From the NCBI RefSeq assembly GCF_029016485.1, contig NZ_CP092106.1, positions 2,728,001 to 2,792,000 of the forward strand: 64,000 nucleotides of DNA, in the 5' to 3' direction. Below, piece after piece: positions 38,867 through 48,640 of the stretch (its first letter is position 1; the number at the start of each line of letters is the position of its first letter). Source of the DNA: Vibrio sp. JC009 (GTDB lineage: Bacteria; Pseudomonadota; Gammaproteobacteria; Enterobacterales; Vibrionaceae). The position numbers and the translations under genes are program-made. Below the pieces are notes generated by a model, which was not told the DNA's origin, did not search any database, and saw nothing but the letters and a program-made list of their open reading frames with translations.

Positions 38867-40051
38867 CTAGATTACTGCGAATTTTTGTTGTTCTTCAAGC
38901 GTCTCATTAGCAACAATAAAGGTTTTATGAATCAAATTGGCTGCTCTATCCACTATTTCAGGCTTAAGCAGCAACATTGAATATTGCTGACCAGTCAAAG
39001 ATGCAAAGATCTCAATCCCGGCTTGTGAAAGCACTTCAGATGAGTGTTCAACAATTCCTTTTGCTTTACTGCCAACACTTGTAAGTGAGCTTACCTTTTC
39101 ACTATTACGTATCTTTTCACTAAAAACCAGTGTCAACTTATCGAAAGCATCCTGTTGAACAACAACACCTTTCTGATTTGCTTCCTCGATCACACTCCAG
39201 ACGCGAATACCAAGTAACCGGCACTGTTTGTTCAGAAGTTCCAGATCAGAGTGTTCAACCTGAATAAAGACAAGATCTTTTTGCAATGCAATCCCACAAA
39301 TACCATGCTGGCAAGCCTGCCCCTTCACCAGAGTTCCAGCATCTTCAGAAAATGAAGAACGAACCCTCAAAGGCACACTGTTCTCTTTTGCATGAGTCAC
39401 ACAAGGTAAGTGTAGTACTTTTGCTCCTTTTCTGGCCATCTCTTCCATATTAGGGAAGTCGATGACATCAAGTTTTCTGGCATCTTTTACAACCCGGGGG
39501 TCGCAACTATATACACCATCAACATCGGTAAATATCTGACACTCTTCAGCGTTCAGCGCACCGGCCAGTGCAACCGCTGTTGTATCAGAACCACCACGCC
39601 CCAACGTCGTGATATCACCATTTTCTGTGACGCCCTGGAATCCCGCTACAATCACTATCTGATCATCTGAAATAAGATCATGAATCAGGCCGGTTTCAAT
39701 ATGCCTGATACTTGCGTCATTGTGGATACTGTCGGTAAAAATGCCTGCCTGACCACCGGTCAGAGAGGTTGCCGGATAACCCATTTTGTTCAGAGTCATC
39801 GCCAGCAAAGCCATGGACACCTGTTCACCCGCTGAGAGCAAAACATCCAGTTCTCTGGCTGCCGGAACCTTATCGACTTCCTTTGCCAGTCCAACCAGAC
39901 GGTTTGTTTCACCAGACATAGCGGATACCACAACAACCAGATTCTTACCGGACTCTTTTATTTCCACAACTCTTTTTGCAACAGTACTAATTCTTTCTAT
40001 ACTGCCGACAGAAGTACCACCAAATTTCAGTACGTGTAACGGTTTATTCAC
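38867..40051 (-). CDS. lysC: Aspartate kinase (monofunctional)
   Basis: 394 residues: kinase motif KFGGTSVGSIERI, substrate segment GRGGSDTTAVALA and FTDVDGVYSCDPRVV, then two ACT-like regulatory segments (IALQKDLVFIQV; GIEIFASLTGQQYSMLLL). It phosphorylates aspartate at the head of the Lys/Thr/Met pathway. No homoserine dehydrogenase domain. It lies between alaS and csrA. The symbol follows common Vibrio usage; which amino acid inhibits it cannot be read from sequence. Confidence 0.9.
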   Translation of the reverse strand: MNKPLHVLKFGGTSVGSIERISTVAKRVVEIKESGKNLVVVVSAMSGETNRLVGLAKEVDKVPAARELDVLLSAGEQVSMALLAMTLNKMGYPATSLTGGQAGIFTDSIHNDASIRHIETGLIHDLISDDQIVIVAGFQGVTENGDITTLGRGGSDTTAVALAGALNAEECQIFTDVDGVYSCDPRVVKDARKLDVIDFPNMEEMARKGAKVLHLPCVTHAKENSVPLRVRSSFSEDAGTLVKGQACQHGICGIALQKDLVFIQVEHSDLELLNKQCRLLGIRVWSVIEEANQKGVVVQQDAFDKLTLVFSEKIRNSEKVSSLTSVGSKAKGIVEHSSEVLSQAGIEIFASLTGQQYSMLLLKPEIVDRAANLIHKTFIVANETLEEQQKFAVI

Positions 40052-40137
40052 CAGTCGTCACCTCCCTTGAGAGAGTATCTCTTTTATTTCATGACATTCA
40101 TATTGAGTCTTTATTCAATAAACTCAATAAGAAATAG

Positions 40138-40168
40138 AAAAACCAACTAACAAACAGCCAGTTGGTTT
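40138..40168 (-). terminator. Terminator after alaS
   Basis: On the minus strand AAACCAACT / AGTTGGTTT followed by T-run, 32 bases after the alaS stop. A second hairpin TATTGAGT/ACTCAATA (40101-40129) lies in the lysC leader. Confidence 0.82.
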
Positions 40169-40199
40169 ATAAAATAACTTCTTCTAATTTAGAAACAGC

Positions 40200-42785
40200 T
40201 TAGCTTAAACGCTCTTCCAGCCATGGCTGAACAGACTTCATAGCATCAGGCAGAGCTTGTACATCTGTACCACCAGCCTGTGCCATATCCGGACGACCGC
40301 CGCCTTTACCGCCAACCTGCTGTGCAACAAGGTTAACCAGCTCACCGGCTTTAACCATACCGGTAAGATCCTTAGTTACACCTGCAATCAGGCCAATCTT
40401 ACCGTTAGCGATATTCGCCAGCATAACAACGCCGCTGCCCATCTGGTTTTTGATGTCATCAACCATAACGCGCAGGTTCTTGTTGTCCGCACCTTCAATA
40501 GCGGCGATAAGTACCTTATGGCCACCAATTTCCTGAGCTTTACCCATGATATTGGCACTTTCCGCAGCTGCCATTTTCTCTTTCAGAAGCACAATCTCTT
40601 TTTCCAGAGACTTAGCACGCGCAGCTGATTCAGCCAGCTTCTCTTCATACTGAGCCTGTTGAGCTTCAATGGCATCAAGAGCCGCTTCACCTGTTACCGC
40701 TTCAATACGGCGGATACCTGCTGCGATACCACCTTCAGAGATGATCTTAAACAGACCGATATCACCGGTGTTGCTTGCGTGGATACCACCACAAAGCTCA
40801 GTTGAGAATTCGCCCATAGACAGAACGCGAACTTCATCATCGTACTTCTCACCGAACAGTGCCATAGCACCTTTTGCTTTCGCAGCTTCGATGTCCATCA
40901 CATTGGTTTCGATTACGTGGTTAACGCGGATCTGCTGGTTAACCATACGCTCTACTTCTTTAATCTCTTCCGGTTTCATTGCTTCTAAGTGAGAGAAGTC
41001 AAAACGCAGGTTTTCTGCTTTAACCAGAGAGCCTTTCTGAGCAACATGATCACCAAGCACAGTGCGAAGTGCAGCATGAAGCAGGTGAGTTGCAGAGTGG
41101 TTCAGTGTGATAGCAGCGCGACGCTGTGCATCAACAACCGCTGATACTTTATCCGCTTTTGCAAACACGCCTTCAACCAGTTCACCGTGGTGAGCAATGG
41201 CATTACCCAGTTTCTGGGTGTCTTCTACTCTGAACAGACCGGCAGAAGTCTTCAGCACACCGGCATCACCACACTGACCACCGGACTCTGCGTAGAAAGG
41301 CGTTTCCGTCAGTACAACGATAGCCTTGTCACCTGCTGACAGGTGTTCAACTTCGTTACCTTCAACAAACAGCGCAACAACCTCGGCATCGCCTTCAGTG
41401 CCTTCATAACCAAGGAACTCAGTTGACGCATCAACTTTGATAGCTTCGTTGTAGTCAGTGCCGAACTGACCAGCTTCACGTGCACGCTGACGCTGTGCTT
41501 CCATCGCCGCTTCAAAACCGGCTTCATCGATAGTGAAGTCACGCTCACGCGCTACATCGTTAGTAAGGTCAGCCGGGAAGCCGTAGGTGTCGTACAGTTT
41601 AAATACTGTTTCACCGTCAAGCTCTTTACCTTCAAGGTTATCCAGAGCTTCAGTAAGAATACTCATACCGCGCTCAAGAGTGCGGCCAAAGTTCTCTTCT
41701 TCGATGCGAAGGACTTTTTCTACCAGCTCCTGCTGCTTCTTAAGTTCAGCACCTGCTGTGCCCATCACTTGCGCCAGTACACCAACAAGCTTGTAGAAGA
41801 ATGCACCCTGTGCACCCAGCTTGTTACCATGGCGAACTGCACGGCGGATAATACGGCGAAGTACATAACCACGACCTTCGTTTGAAGGCATAACACCATC
41901 AACAATCAGGAATGCACAAGAACGGATGTGGTCAGCCACTACGCGCAGAGACTGGTTAGACAGGTCTTCATGACCGGTAACTTCTGCTGCTGCTTTGATT
42001 AGTGTCTGGAAGATATCAATTTCGTAGTTAGAGTGAACGCCCTGCATAATCGCAGCGATACGCTCAATACCCATACCTGTATCTACAGCAGGCTTAGGCA
42101 GCGGTTCCATTGTACCGTCAGCGTGACGGTTGAACTGCATAAATACGTTGTTCCAGATTTCGATAAAGCGGTCACCATCTTCTTCAGGCGTACCAGGACG
42201 GCCACCCCAGATGTGCTCACCGTGATCGTAGAAGATCTCAGTACAAGGGCCACAAGGACCAGTGTCACCCATCTGCCAGAAGTTATCTGACTCGTAAGCT
42301 TTGCCACCTTTCTTGTCACCGATACGGATAATACGGTCAGCCGGAATATTCATTGCTTTATTCCAGATTTCGAACGCCTCGTCATCGGTTTCATAAACGG
42401 TAACCAGCAGCTTTTCTGTTGGCAGTTTAAGTACTTCAGTCAGAAACTCCCACGCATACGCGATAGCGTCATCTTTGAAGTAATCACCAAAGCTGAAGTT
42501 ACCCAGCATTTCAAAGAAAGTGTGGTGACGGGCTGTAAAACCAACGTTTTCAAGGTCGTTGTGCTTACCACCGGCACGCACACAGCGCTGGGCTGTAGTG
42601 GCTCGTGTGTAGGCGCGCTTTTCAGCACCCAGGAAGCAATCTTTAAACTGGTTCATACCCGCATTAGTGAACAACAGAGTTGGATCGTTGTGTGGTACTA
42701 ATGAAGAACTTTCTACAATTTGGTGTCCTTTGCTTTCAAAGAACTCTAGAAACGCACGGCGTATCTCGTCGGTGCTCATGTACAT
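40200..42785 (-). CDS. alaS: Alanyl-tRNA synthetase
   Basis: 861 residues, [21 protein letters not shown]. Class II core ([35 protein letters not shown]), editing domain with [12 protein letters not shown] and [15 protein letters not shown], and the C-Ala tail [15 protein letters not shown]. It charges tRNA-Ala and clears Ser-tRNA-Ala. ATG at 42785 follows AGGAT at a fair distance; ATG at 42779 is a possible alternative. Usual recA-recX-alaS-lysC-csrA order. Confidence 0.97.
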   Translation of the reverse strand: MYMSTDEIRRAFLEFFESKGHQIVESSSLVPHNDPTLLFTNAGMNQFKDCFLGAEKRAYTRATTAQRCVRAGGKHNDLENVGFTARHHTFFEMLGNFSFGDYFKDDAIAYAWEFLTEVLKLPTEKLLVTVYETDDEAFEIWNKAMNIPADRIIRIGDKKGGKAYESDNFWQMGDTGPCGPCTEIFYDHGEHIWGGRPGTPEEDGDRFIEIWNNVFMQFNRHADGTMEPLPKPAVDTGMGIERIAAIMQGVHSNYEIDIFQTLIKAAAEVTGHEDLSNQSLRVVADHIRSCAFLIVDGVMPSNEGRGYVLRRIIRRAVRHGNKLGAQGAFFYKLVGVLAQVMGTAGAELKKQQELVEKVLRIEEENFGRTLERGMSILTEALDNLEGKELDGETVFKLYDTYGFPADLTNDVARERDFTIDEAGFEAAMEAQRQRAREAGQFGTDYNEAIKVDASTEFLGYEGTEGDAEVVALFVEGNEVEHLSAGDKAIVVLTETPFYAESGGQCGDAGVLKTSAGLFRVEDTQKLGNAIAHHGELVEGVFAKADKVSAVVDAQRRAAITLNHSATHLLHAALRTVLGDHVAQKGSLVKAENLRFDFSHLEAMKPEEIKEVERMVNQQIRVNHVIETNVMDIEAAKAKGAMALFGEKYDDEVRVLSMGEFSTELCGGIHASNTGDIGLFKIISEGGIAAGIRRIEAVTGEAALDAIEAQQAQYEEKLAESAARAKSLEKEIVLLKEKMAAAESANIMGKAQEIGGHKVLIAAIEGADNKNLRVMVDDIKNQMGSGVVMLANIANGKIGLIAGVTKDLTGMVKAGELVNLVAQQVGGKGGGRPDMAQAGGTDVQALPDAMKSVQPWLEERLS

Positions 42786-42897
42786 GCGACTTTATCCTGA
42801 AACTTTCGAGATGAATTTAGGGCGGGAAATGCCCAAATTAAATTAATGGCGGGTATTGTATACACAAAAGTGTAGGAGCGCGAGTTTTAATCTAAAA

Positions 42898-42970
42898 GGC
42901 TATGGGGTTATGGGGTTATGGGGTTATGGGGTTATGGGGTTATGGGGTTATGGGGTTATGGGGTTATGGG
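42898..42970 (+). repeat. Octamer array, 8 perfect GGGGTTAT copies, between recX and alaS
   Basis: GGCTAT then 8 copies of GGGGTTAT (42904-42967) then GGG. It starts 113 bases upstream of the alaS start codon and ends 10 bases from the recX stop. Same unit as 12073-12256, but no GGACGAAGTCC core is seen beside it. Confidence 0.95.
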
Positions 42971-42980
42971 AAGTTAACGA

Positions 42981-43424
42981 CTAAGATGATTCTGTCAAGG
43001 CATAGTTAATCTGGTCGAAAGAAAACCCGCGATACTGTAGAAAGCGAACCTGTTTTGCGTACTCTTTTTGATCTGCGGCTTTTATGCCTTTGAATTTTTT
43101 ATAGGCGGTTTCTTTTGCCAGTTCAAACCAATCTGTTTGTTCGGACTCAAGAGCCTGATTTATCAGCTCTTCCTCAACACGCTTAAAAGAAAGCTCCTGT
43201 CGGATCCGGTTCACACCGTGGCCTTTTGAAATATGCTGGCGTACCTGACTTTGTGCATAGCGGAGATCGTTCAGGTAGTTGCTTTCAACACAATATTGAA
43301 CTGCGTACTCAGCGTCATCTTCCGGGTAGCCTTTGGCTTTTAGCTTTTGCAGGAGCTCATATCGGCCGTGATCGCGGCGGGAAAGGAGGTAGATTGAGGT
43401 TTCCAGGGCGGTAAAGGAAGACAT
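42981..43424 (-). CDS. recX: Regulatory protein RecX
   Basis: 147 residues with three-helix RecX repeats: [40 protein letters not shown] and [18 protein letters not shown]. RecX inhibits RecA filament growth and ATPase. It lies downstream of recA, separated by 290 bp of strongly structured sequence that may limit readthrough. Confidence 0.93.
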   Translation of the reverse strand: MSSFTALETSIYLLSRRDHGRYELLQKLKAKGYPEDDAEYAVQYCVESNYLNDLRYAQSQVRQHISKGHGVNRIRQELSFKRVEEELINQALESEQTDWFELAKETAYKKFKGIKAADQKEYAKQVRFLQYRGFSFDQINYALTESS

Positions 43425-43470
43425 AATTAACGAGTAATAGACTGATATTTATACGTAAGCTTAATGGGCA

Positions 43471-43672
43471 AAGAATGCTCCTCCCCTTAGTCTACAAAGG
43501 CCGGATTTGCGAAGAAGTAGCATCGAAGGGGAGGCTGGGAGGGGTTGCTTCTCATGAGGCTAAACTTTTGTGATTTAGCCATATATAGCATAACCAACCC
43601 CCTCTAACTCCCCCTTCTATTAGCCTTATCAACCAATTAGGCTTTTTTGCTCAAGGGGGAGAACCGTTCTCT
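43471..43672. repeat. Structured recA-recX intergenic region with competing inverted repeats
   Basis: A 22-nt arm (43526-43547, AAGGGGAGGCTGGGAGGGG and on) is an imperfect inverted copy of 43595-43616, enclosing a GGCTAAA/TTTAGCC hairpin. The segment CTCCCCCTT (43608-43616) is also a perfect complement of AAGGGGGAG (43653-43661), so the pairings compete. GAGAACcGTTCTC lies at 43660-43672. A further CTCCTCCCCTTAG copy is at about 43469. No simple recA terminator with a T-run is visible. Confidence 0.7.
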
Positions 43673-43714
43673 GGTCACTTTAATACTTGTGTATAAAAGT
43701 CACCTAAAACTTAT

Positions 43715-44755
43715 TTATTCAGCATCCGCCGGCATTTCTGGCACTGCATCATCTTCTTCAATCGCAGCAGGCGTCAGCAAAAGCTCACGTAGCTTAGTGT
43801 CGATCTCAGTTGCAGCTTCAGGGTTCTCACGCATAAATTTACATGCGTTAGCTTTGCCCTGACCAATCTTATCGCCTTTGTAGCTGTACCAGGCACCTGC
43901 TTTTTCTACCAGCTTGTGCTTAACACCAAGGTCAATCAGCTCACCTTCGCGGTTAAAGCCCTGACCATACATGATTTGTGTATGAGCTTCTTTAAATGGT
44001 GCTGCGATCTTGTTCTTAACCACTTTGATCTTGGTTTCGTTACCAACAACCTCATCACCTTCTTTGATAGCACCGGTACGACGGATATCAAGACGGACAG
44101 AAGCGTAGAACTTAAGTGCGTTACCACCGGTAGTGGTTTCCGGGTTACCGAACATCACACCAATTTTCATACGGATCTGGTTGATGAAAATACACATACA
44201 GTTAGACTGCTTAAGGTTACCGGTAAGCTTACGCATTGCCTGAGAAAGCATACGCGCCTGGAGGCCCATGTGGCTGTCACCCATCTCGCCTTCGATTTCA
44301 GCTTTTGGAGTAAGAGCAGCAACGGAGTCCACTACCAGCACATCTACCGCACCTGAACGAGCCAGCGCATCACAGATTTCCAGCGCCTGTTCACCGGTAT
44401 CCGGCTGTGAAACCAGAAGATCGTCGATGTTTACGCCAAGTCTTTTCGCGTAAACAGGATCAAGAGCGTGCTCTGCATCCACGAATGCACAGGTTTTACC
44501 TGCTTTCTGAGCAGCAGCGATAAGCTCAAGAGTCAGTGTTGTTTTACCAGAACTTTCCGGACCGTAGATTTCAATAATACGACCCATTGGAAGACCACCA
44601 GCACCCAGAGCAATATCCAGTGAAAGAGAGCCTGTTGAAATCGTCTCTACATCCATGGTGCGGTTATCACCAAGGCGCATGATAGAACCTTTACCAAATT
44701 GTTTTTCAATCTGACCAAGCGCCGCGGCAAGAGCCTTCTGTTTGTTCTCGTCCAT
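43715..44755 (-). CDS. recA: Recombinase RecA
   Basis: 346 residues from ATG at 44755 ([20 protein letters not shown]), preceded by GGAGAAAG. Walker [15 protein letters not shown], the [14 protein letters not shown] segment and an acidic C-terminus ([14 protein letters not shown]) are present. The open frame extends upstream, but that part overlaps the -10 box and SOS operator and is not coding. RecA forms filaments for recombination and triggers LexA cleavage. Confidence 0.98.
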   Translation of the reverse strand: MDENKQKALAAALGQIEKQFGKGSIMRLGDNRTMDVETISTGSLSLDIALGAGGLPMGRIIEIYGPESSGKTTLTLELIAAAQKAGKTCAFVDAEHALDPVYAKRLGVNIDDLLVSQPDTGEQALEICDALARSGAVDVLVVDSVAALTPKAEIEGEMGDSHMGLQARMLSQAMRKLTGNLKQSNCMCIFINQIRMKIGVMFGNPETTTGGNALKFYASVRLDIRRTGAIKEGDEVVGNETKIKVVKNKIAAPFKEAHTQIMYGQGFNREGELIDLGVKHKLVEKAGAWYSYKGDKIGQGKANACKFMRENPEAATEIDTKLRELLLTPAAIEEDDAVPEMPADAE

Positions 44756-44794
44756 TACTTTCTCCACACAAAGTGTTCTTAAACTTTTTTGATT

Positions 44795-44822
44795 ATTATA
44801 CTGTTGATTCATACAGTGTCTA
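44795..44822 (-). promoter_or_regulatory. recA promoter with LexA box in the spacer
   Basis: On the minus strand TAGACA (-35), 16 bp, TATAAT (-10). The 16-bp spacer is exactly a palindromic SOS box CTGT-N8-ACAG (44801-44816). LexA binding would block RNA polymerase directly. The box lies about 150 bp from divergent modF. Confidence 0.9.
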
Positions 44823-44950
44823 TACCTGTATAAAACTTTTTTCCTTTAATCTCTGCCTCTCTAATTATTTGAGAGCTACCGCAAACTACGCAAATCAAAG
44901 ACTTGTGGTGTAGTATGAATAAAAAAACAACCGGAAGAAAAAAACAAGAT

Positions 44951-46450
44951 ATGGAATTACGTCAGTTAAAAGCAAGCACAGCTACATTTTGTCTCGATAT
45001 AGATGAGTGGAAAATAGAAGAAAAAGAGTCCTGGGGTGTCTTCAACACCGACGGAGATATCGGCTCCCTGCTTGGTGATCTGCTCTGCAACGAACGCCTC
45101 CCCGAATCCGGAGAGATAGAAACCGACGATCTCACAGTGGCTCAGGTCTCGCTTGTAGAGCAACAACGCCTGCTGGAAATCGAACTGGCAAACGATGATA
45201 CCGACTTTATGGACCGCATCGACACAGGTACCACGGTTTATTCTCTGTTATTTGATTTTTGTAATGATGAACTCCTGACTGAAACCCTGCTTATTGATCT
45301 TAACCTGGAGCATCTGCGAGATAGCGGTTTCAGAGAGCTCTCTACCGGGGAAACCAGACGACTCATGCTGGCAAAAGCACTTTGTAAAAGGCCTATGCTT
45401 CTTGTTCTGGATGAACCATACGCCGGGCTGGACATTGCTCACAGGAAATCTCTGGCTGAATACCTTGAAAGGATATCTGCGTTTACTCAAATGATAGTTA
45501 TCGTTTCCCGTGAAGAGGATATGCCCGGCTGGATAAATAAGGTTGCCCTATTTAACAAAGGAAAGCTGGAAGCGACTATGTCCAAGTCCAGCTGGGATGG
45601 TCATCCGGTTATCAGTCAGATAAAAGCCCAGTCACTGGAGCAGAGCCAACAGATGCTTGAACTGATTCGTAACCATAAGCATCAGGCAAGATTTGATAAC
45701 CCTGTATTTCAGCTCACCAACGGCAGAGTCGCTTACACAGAAAAAACCATTTTCACAGACGTAAACTGGCGCATTAACAATAACGAGCACTGGCAGATAA
45801 GAGGGCCAAACGGGTGCGGAAAAAGTACCCTGCTTGGCTTAATCTTTGGCGATCACCCTCAATGCTATAGCAATGATATCCAGATATTTGGCCGCCAGAG
45901 AGGAAGCGGTGAAACCATCTGGGATATAAAAAAGAATATCGGTATGGTTTCTTCAGCACTTCATCTTCAATACAGGGTTAATTGCAGTGCGCTTGAGGTT
46001 ATCCTCTCGGGCTTTTACGACTCCATCGGACTTTATGAAAAGCCATCAAAATCTGAAATTCAGTTGGCAAAAGAGTGGCTGGAAATTCTGCATATGAGCC
46101 AGTTTACCAATACTTCCTTCAGGCAACTGGAATACGGCCAGCAGCGCTTATTATTGATAGCCAGAGCCATAGTGAAAAGGCCAACCCTGCTGATCCTTGA
46201 TGAACCTTATCAGGGCCTGGATTTTCTCGGCAGAAGACTGGTTAAGAATACGCTTGAGTTAATTGCTCGTGAACATCTAAACCAGCTTCTGTACGTTTCT
46301 CATTATGAGGATGACGCACTGGATAGCATTCACAACTACCTGGACTTTGTCCCGGATAGCGAGGAGAGCGGTTATAAGGCGACAATCACCACACTGGAGC
46401 CGGTACCAGCCTCTAATGTAATGACTTTACTTACCCGGCTAAATTCATAA
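44951..46450 (+). CDS. modF: ModF-type twin ATP-binding cassette protein
   Basis: About 499 residues from ATG at 44951 (MELRQLKASTATFCLDIDEW); upstream starts at 44903 or 44918 are open but poorly supported. Two ABC domains in one chain. The first has signature ELSTGETRRLMLAKAL and Walker B LLVLDEPYAG, but its Walker A region (VFNTDGDIGSLLGDLL) lacks GxGKS. The second has Walker A GPNGCGKSTLLG and Walker B LLILDEPYQG. No membrane domain. ModF is linked to molybdate transport by name only; its role is unclear. Confidence 0.82.
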   Translation: MELRQLKASTATFCLDIDEWKIEEKESWGVFNTDGDIGSLLGDLLCNERLPESGEIETDDLTVAQVSLVEQQRLLEIELANDDTDFMDRIDTGTTVYSLLFDFCNDELLTETLLIDLNLEHLRDSGFRELSTGETRRLMLAKALCKRPMLLVLDEPYAGLDIAHRKSLAEYLERISAFTQMIVIVSREEDMPGWINKVALFNKGKLEATMSKSSWDGHPVISQIKAQSLEQSQQMLELIRNHKHQARFDNPVFQLTNGRVAYTEKTIFTDVNWRINNNEHWQIRGPNGCGKSTLLGLIFGDHPQCYSNDIQIFGRQRGSGETIWDIKKNIGMVSSALHLQYRVNCSALEVILSGFYDSIGLYEKPSKSEIQLAKEWLEILHMSQFTNTSFRQLEYGQQRLLLIARAIVKRPTLLILDEPYQGLDFLGRRLVKNTLELIAREHLNQLLYVSHYEDDALDSIHNYLDFVPDSEESGYKATITTLEPVPASNVMTLLTRLNS

Positions 46451-46465
46451 AGGCATAGCAGCCTT

Positions 46466-46496
46466 AAAAAGAGAGGAGGCCTGATGCCTCCTCTCT
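46466..46496 (-). terminator. Terminator for the GNAT-ABM operon
   Basis: AGAGAGGAGGC / GCCTCCTCTCT, an 11-bp stem with a 5-base loop, followed on the minus strand by TTTTT. It also follows modF but has no T-run on the plus strand. Confidence 0.75.
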
Positions 46497-46612
46497 GCTG
46501 TCCCTGTATGAAATCTAACGCGAATAACTCAAAAAGATAACGTCACAGACCTGACAAAGTTACGACAGTTTTAATTTTTCAATAAGTTAGAGCAACCAGC
46601 TTTAAGCTAAGG

Positions 46613-47131
46613 TTAGCCACACTGAATCCAGTAACGAGCTAGTGGTTCAGGGTACACCCGCCCCACGACGATTTTTTCCAGCTCACCACCATTGGCTTCA
46701 ATCACTCCGCGGGATGCCAGGTTATCTTCATCAGCAACGATTAATGCCTTTTCAATTCCCAGAGCTTTTGCTTTTGGCAGCACAAGCTTAAGCATCGCGG
46801 TACCAAAACCCTGCTCGCGGAAAGAAGGCGCTATGTCATAACCGATATGCCCACCTTCAAGAGATAAATAATCATTATCAATATGATGGCGAACCCGGAT
46901 TGCACCGATAATATTCTTACTGTCATCAACCAGCCAGAAATGACTGCAAGGAACATAGCCTTGCTGCACATTGATTCCTGCCGCTTCGTCAGTGATTTGC
47001 TGAATATAAGCCGCAAAGTTGTCTATTCCGGGCTGATAAAACCCGGAGTTAACTTCATCATTCTTCGCAAAGTCTTCATAGAAGGCTTCAAATTCAGACT
47101 TATATTCCAGCGATGGCTCGATAAGTTTCAT
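46613..47131 (-). CDS. GNAT-family acetyltransferase
   Basis: 172 residues with the acetyl-CoA loop APSFREQGFGTAMLKLVLPKA and the downstream VADEDNLASRGVIEANGGELEK typical of GNAT enzymes. The substrate is unknown. It follows the ABM-domain gene by 7 bases, probably as an operon. Confidence 0.85.
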   Translation of the reverse strand: MKLIEPSLEYKSEFEAFYEDFAKNDEVNSGFYQPGIDNFAAYIQQITDEAAGINVQQGYVPCSHFWLVDDSKNIIGAIRVRHHIDNDYLSLEGGHIGYDIAPSFREQGFGTAMLKLVLPKAKALGIEKALIVADEDNLASRGVIEANGGELEKIVVGRVYPEPLARYWIQCG

Positions 47132-47138
47132 GCTTCAA

Positions 47139-47489
47139 TTACTCGTAAACAGGTGCGTCGTAATTGTAACCTTCGTCTGAGTATGCAGTCACAATGGCGT
47201 CTGCTACCAGTCCGGTTTCTGCTTTAACCTGTGTTTCAAAGAAATCACCAATCTGCTTTCTTCTGCCATGCGCCGCCCATGCATCTGCATCTTCCCAGAT
47301 TTCATTAAAGACAATCGGGTATTCATTTCTTGTTGCGCTTGGGTGGTCAATCTGACGAGTCACTGTGTACTGAAGGCAGCCTTCTTCACGGTAGGAATCC
47401 GGCTCAAGTGCTTTCAGCACCTCAAACAGTTCTGCTTCTTTGCCTTCTTTCGGCTTAAATTGCGCTATAACATAAACACGGCTAGTCAT
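47139..47489 (-). CDS. ABM-domain protein (antibiotic biosynthesis monooxygenase-like)
   Basis: 116 residues with the dimeric ferredoxin-like fold pattern of ABM proteins: VYVIAQFKPKEGKEAELFEVLKAL, EEGCLQYTVTRQ, FNEIWEDADAWAAHG. Relatives such as YgiN oxidise quinols without cofactors; the substrate here is unknown. Confidence 0.82.
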   Translation of the reverse strand: MTSRVYVIAQFKPKEGKEAELFEVLKALEPDSYREEGCLQYTVTRQIDHPSATRNEYPIVFNEIWEDADAWAAHGRRKQIGDFFETQVKAETGLVADAIVTAYSDEGYNYDAPVYE

Positions 47490-47511
47490 CTCATTTCCTT
47501 CTTATTTGATA

Positions 47512-47683
47512 GGTAATACCAATACCAGTAATTAGCTGTTCAGTGATTGCGCAGGCAAAATTGCTAAGAGCAAGGCAAAATTTGCAGTAACTAGTGGATC
47601 TAATTACAAAAATTTTAACGCAGCTATTAGCAATTTTGACCAGCAAGGATGAACAGATAATTGCTGGGATTGGTATAATTACC
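47512..47683. repeat. 172-bp near-palindromic element
   Basis: GGTAATACCAATACCAGTAA at the left end matches the reverse complement of the right end (GGTATAATTACC). The similarity continues inward through CTGTTCA, CAAAATTGCTAA, AAAATTT and GTAACTAG to a centre near 47597. The whole unit could fold as one hairpin. It occupies most of the 307-bp ABM/NifW-like gap; a 21-bp piece of its end recurs at 51488. Confidence 0.8.
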
Positions 47684-47796
47684 GGGATATGGTATTTGAA
47701 CAGCAGAGGAAATAACAGAGAAAGCAAGCAAGTTGTGACTTTAGTGCACAGACAGTGTGCTATTGTGTCCGGGTTACCTAATAACTACGGCTAAGT

Positions 47797-48072
47797 ATGA
47801 GTAAAAAAGAGATTCAGGAAATTATTGCCGGATTTACCTCAATAGAGCAGGCGCTGGACTATTTTGAAATTGAGTACGACAGCAAGTTTATTGATGAGTA
47901 CAGAACTCAACTGGTAAAGCGTTTTAACGGCTACCTGATAATGGAAAAACCGGAGGACTGGTTTGCAGCCCGGCGCTCTCTGAAAAACGCCTATTGCAAG
48001 GTTCAGCGCTCTCGCCTGGATAAGCACACTCGCCAGGCGTGCCGGGGGTGTACAACTTGCCAACGGCGTTAA
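47797..48072 (+). CDS. NifW-like small protein
   Basis: 91 residues. The segment ALDYFEIEYDSKFIDEYRTQ followed by LVKRFNGYL resembles the NifW family core (short protein, acidic YD motif then Arg and a KRF block). NifW stabilises nitrogenase in diazotrophs, but no other nif gene is in the window. The C-terminus is basic with a CRGCTTC Cys cluster. Assignment is by eye and a profile search is needed; alternatively an uncharacterised small protein. Confidence 0.6.
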   Translation: MSKKEIQEIIAGFTSIEQALDYFEIEYDSKFIDEYRTQLVKRFNGYLIMEKPEDWFAARRSLKNAYCKVQRSRLDKHTRQACRGCTTCQRR

Positions 48073-48073
48073 A

Positions 48074-48114
48074 AGGGTTCAATTCAAAGCATGGCTGTCT
48101 CGCAATTGAGCCCT
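48074..48114 (+). terminator. Terminator between the NifW-like gene and the ImmA/IrrE gene
   Basis: AGGGTTCAATT (48074-48084) pairs with AATTGAGCCCT (48104-48114) with one mismatch; short T/A flanks on both sides suggest weak bidirectional use between convergent genes. Confidence 0.55.
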
Positions 48115-48136
48115 CTTTAAATATTCAGTTGTAAAT

Positions 48137-48640
48137 TTACTGCTCTGAAAGCTCAATATTCAGGTTCTGCAATCGAAACCGCAATGCAGATTCTGAAACA
48201 TCCAACTTTCGCTTAACAGAATAAAATGAGTATCCAGCATCACGCCATTCTTCAATCAGGTTCTTAGGCATCAGGAGATCAGCTGCAAAAGCATTCGCTT
48301 CAGTCTCATGACGTTGCTTGATATTTGGGTTATCGTGTCCCGTTTCAATTGAGCGGTAAGCTTTGTTATCTCCGGTACCATAACCTAAGATTTCTCGGTG
48401 CTGATAGAAATGCCCCAGTTCATGAGCAATAGTAAACCTCTGTCGAACCCTTGGATGAATAGCGTTAAAAGCGATACGATATTTGAAATCACTTATACGT
48501 TCGATATATCCCGATACACTATCAGGCATTCGCTCAGCAATACACTCAATCCCTAACTGCTTACACAGGGCTTCTACATCAGCCGGGCTATTTTGCTGAA
48601 AGTAAGTTAACCAGCCTTTCAATGATTTTGGTTCACTCAT
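48137..48640 (-). CDS. ImmA/IrrE-family zinc metallopeptidase
   Basis: 167 residues from ATG at 48640, preceded by GGGGGGAGC. The zinc motif is H73-E-L-G-H77 in FTIAHELGHFYQH, and ETEANAFAADLLMP supplies the third ligand Glu and the NxFA motif of ImmA/IrrE (COG2856). Its start overlaps the upstream membrane-protein gene by 4 bases (ATGA). Such proteases usually cleave a repressor; no Xre-type repressor gene is next to it. The target is unknown. Confidence 0.87.
   Translation of the reverse strand: MSEPKSLKGWLTYFQQNSPADVEALCKQLGIECIAERMPDSVSGYIERISDFKYRIAFNAIHPRVRQRFTIAHELGHFYQHREILGYGTGDNKAYRSIETGHDNPNIKQRHETEANAFAADLLMPKNLIEEWRDAGYSFYSVKRKLDVSESALRFRLQNLNIELSEQ

Noticed and set aside
40052..40199. 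Lysine riboswitch before lysC
   Set aside because: The gap is too short and contains only the alaS terminator and one small hairpin.
44756..44812. Longer recA start
   Set aside because: The extension would cover the -10 box and SOS operator.
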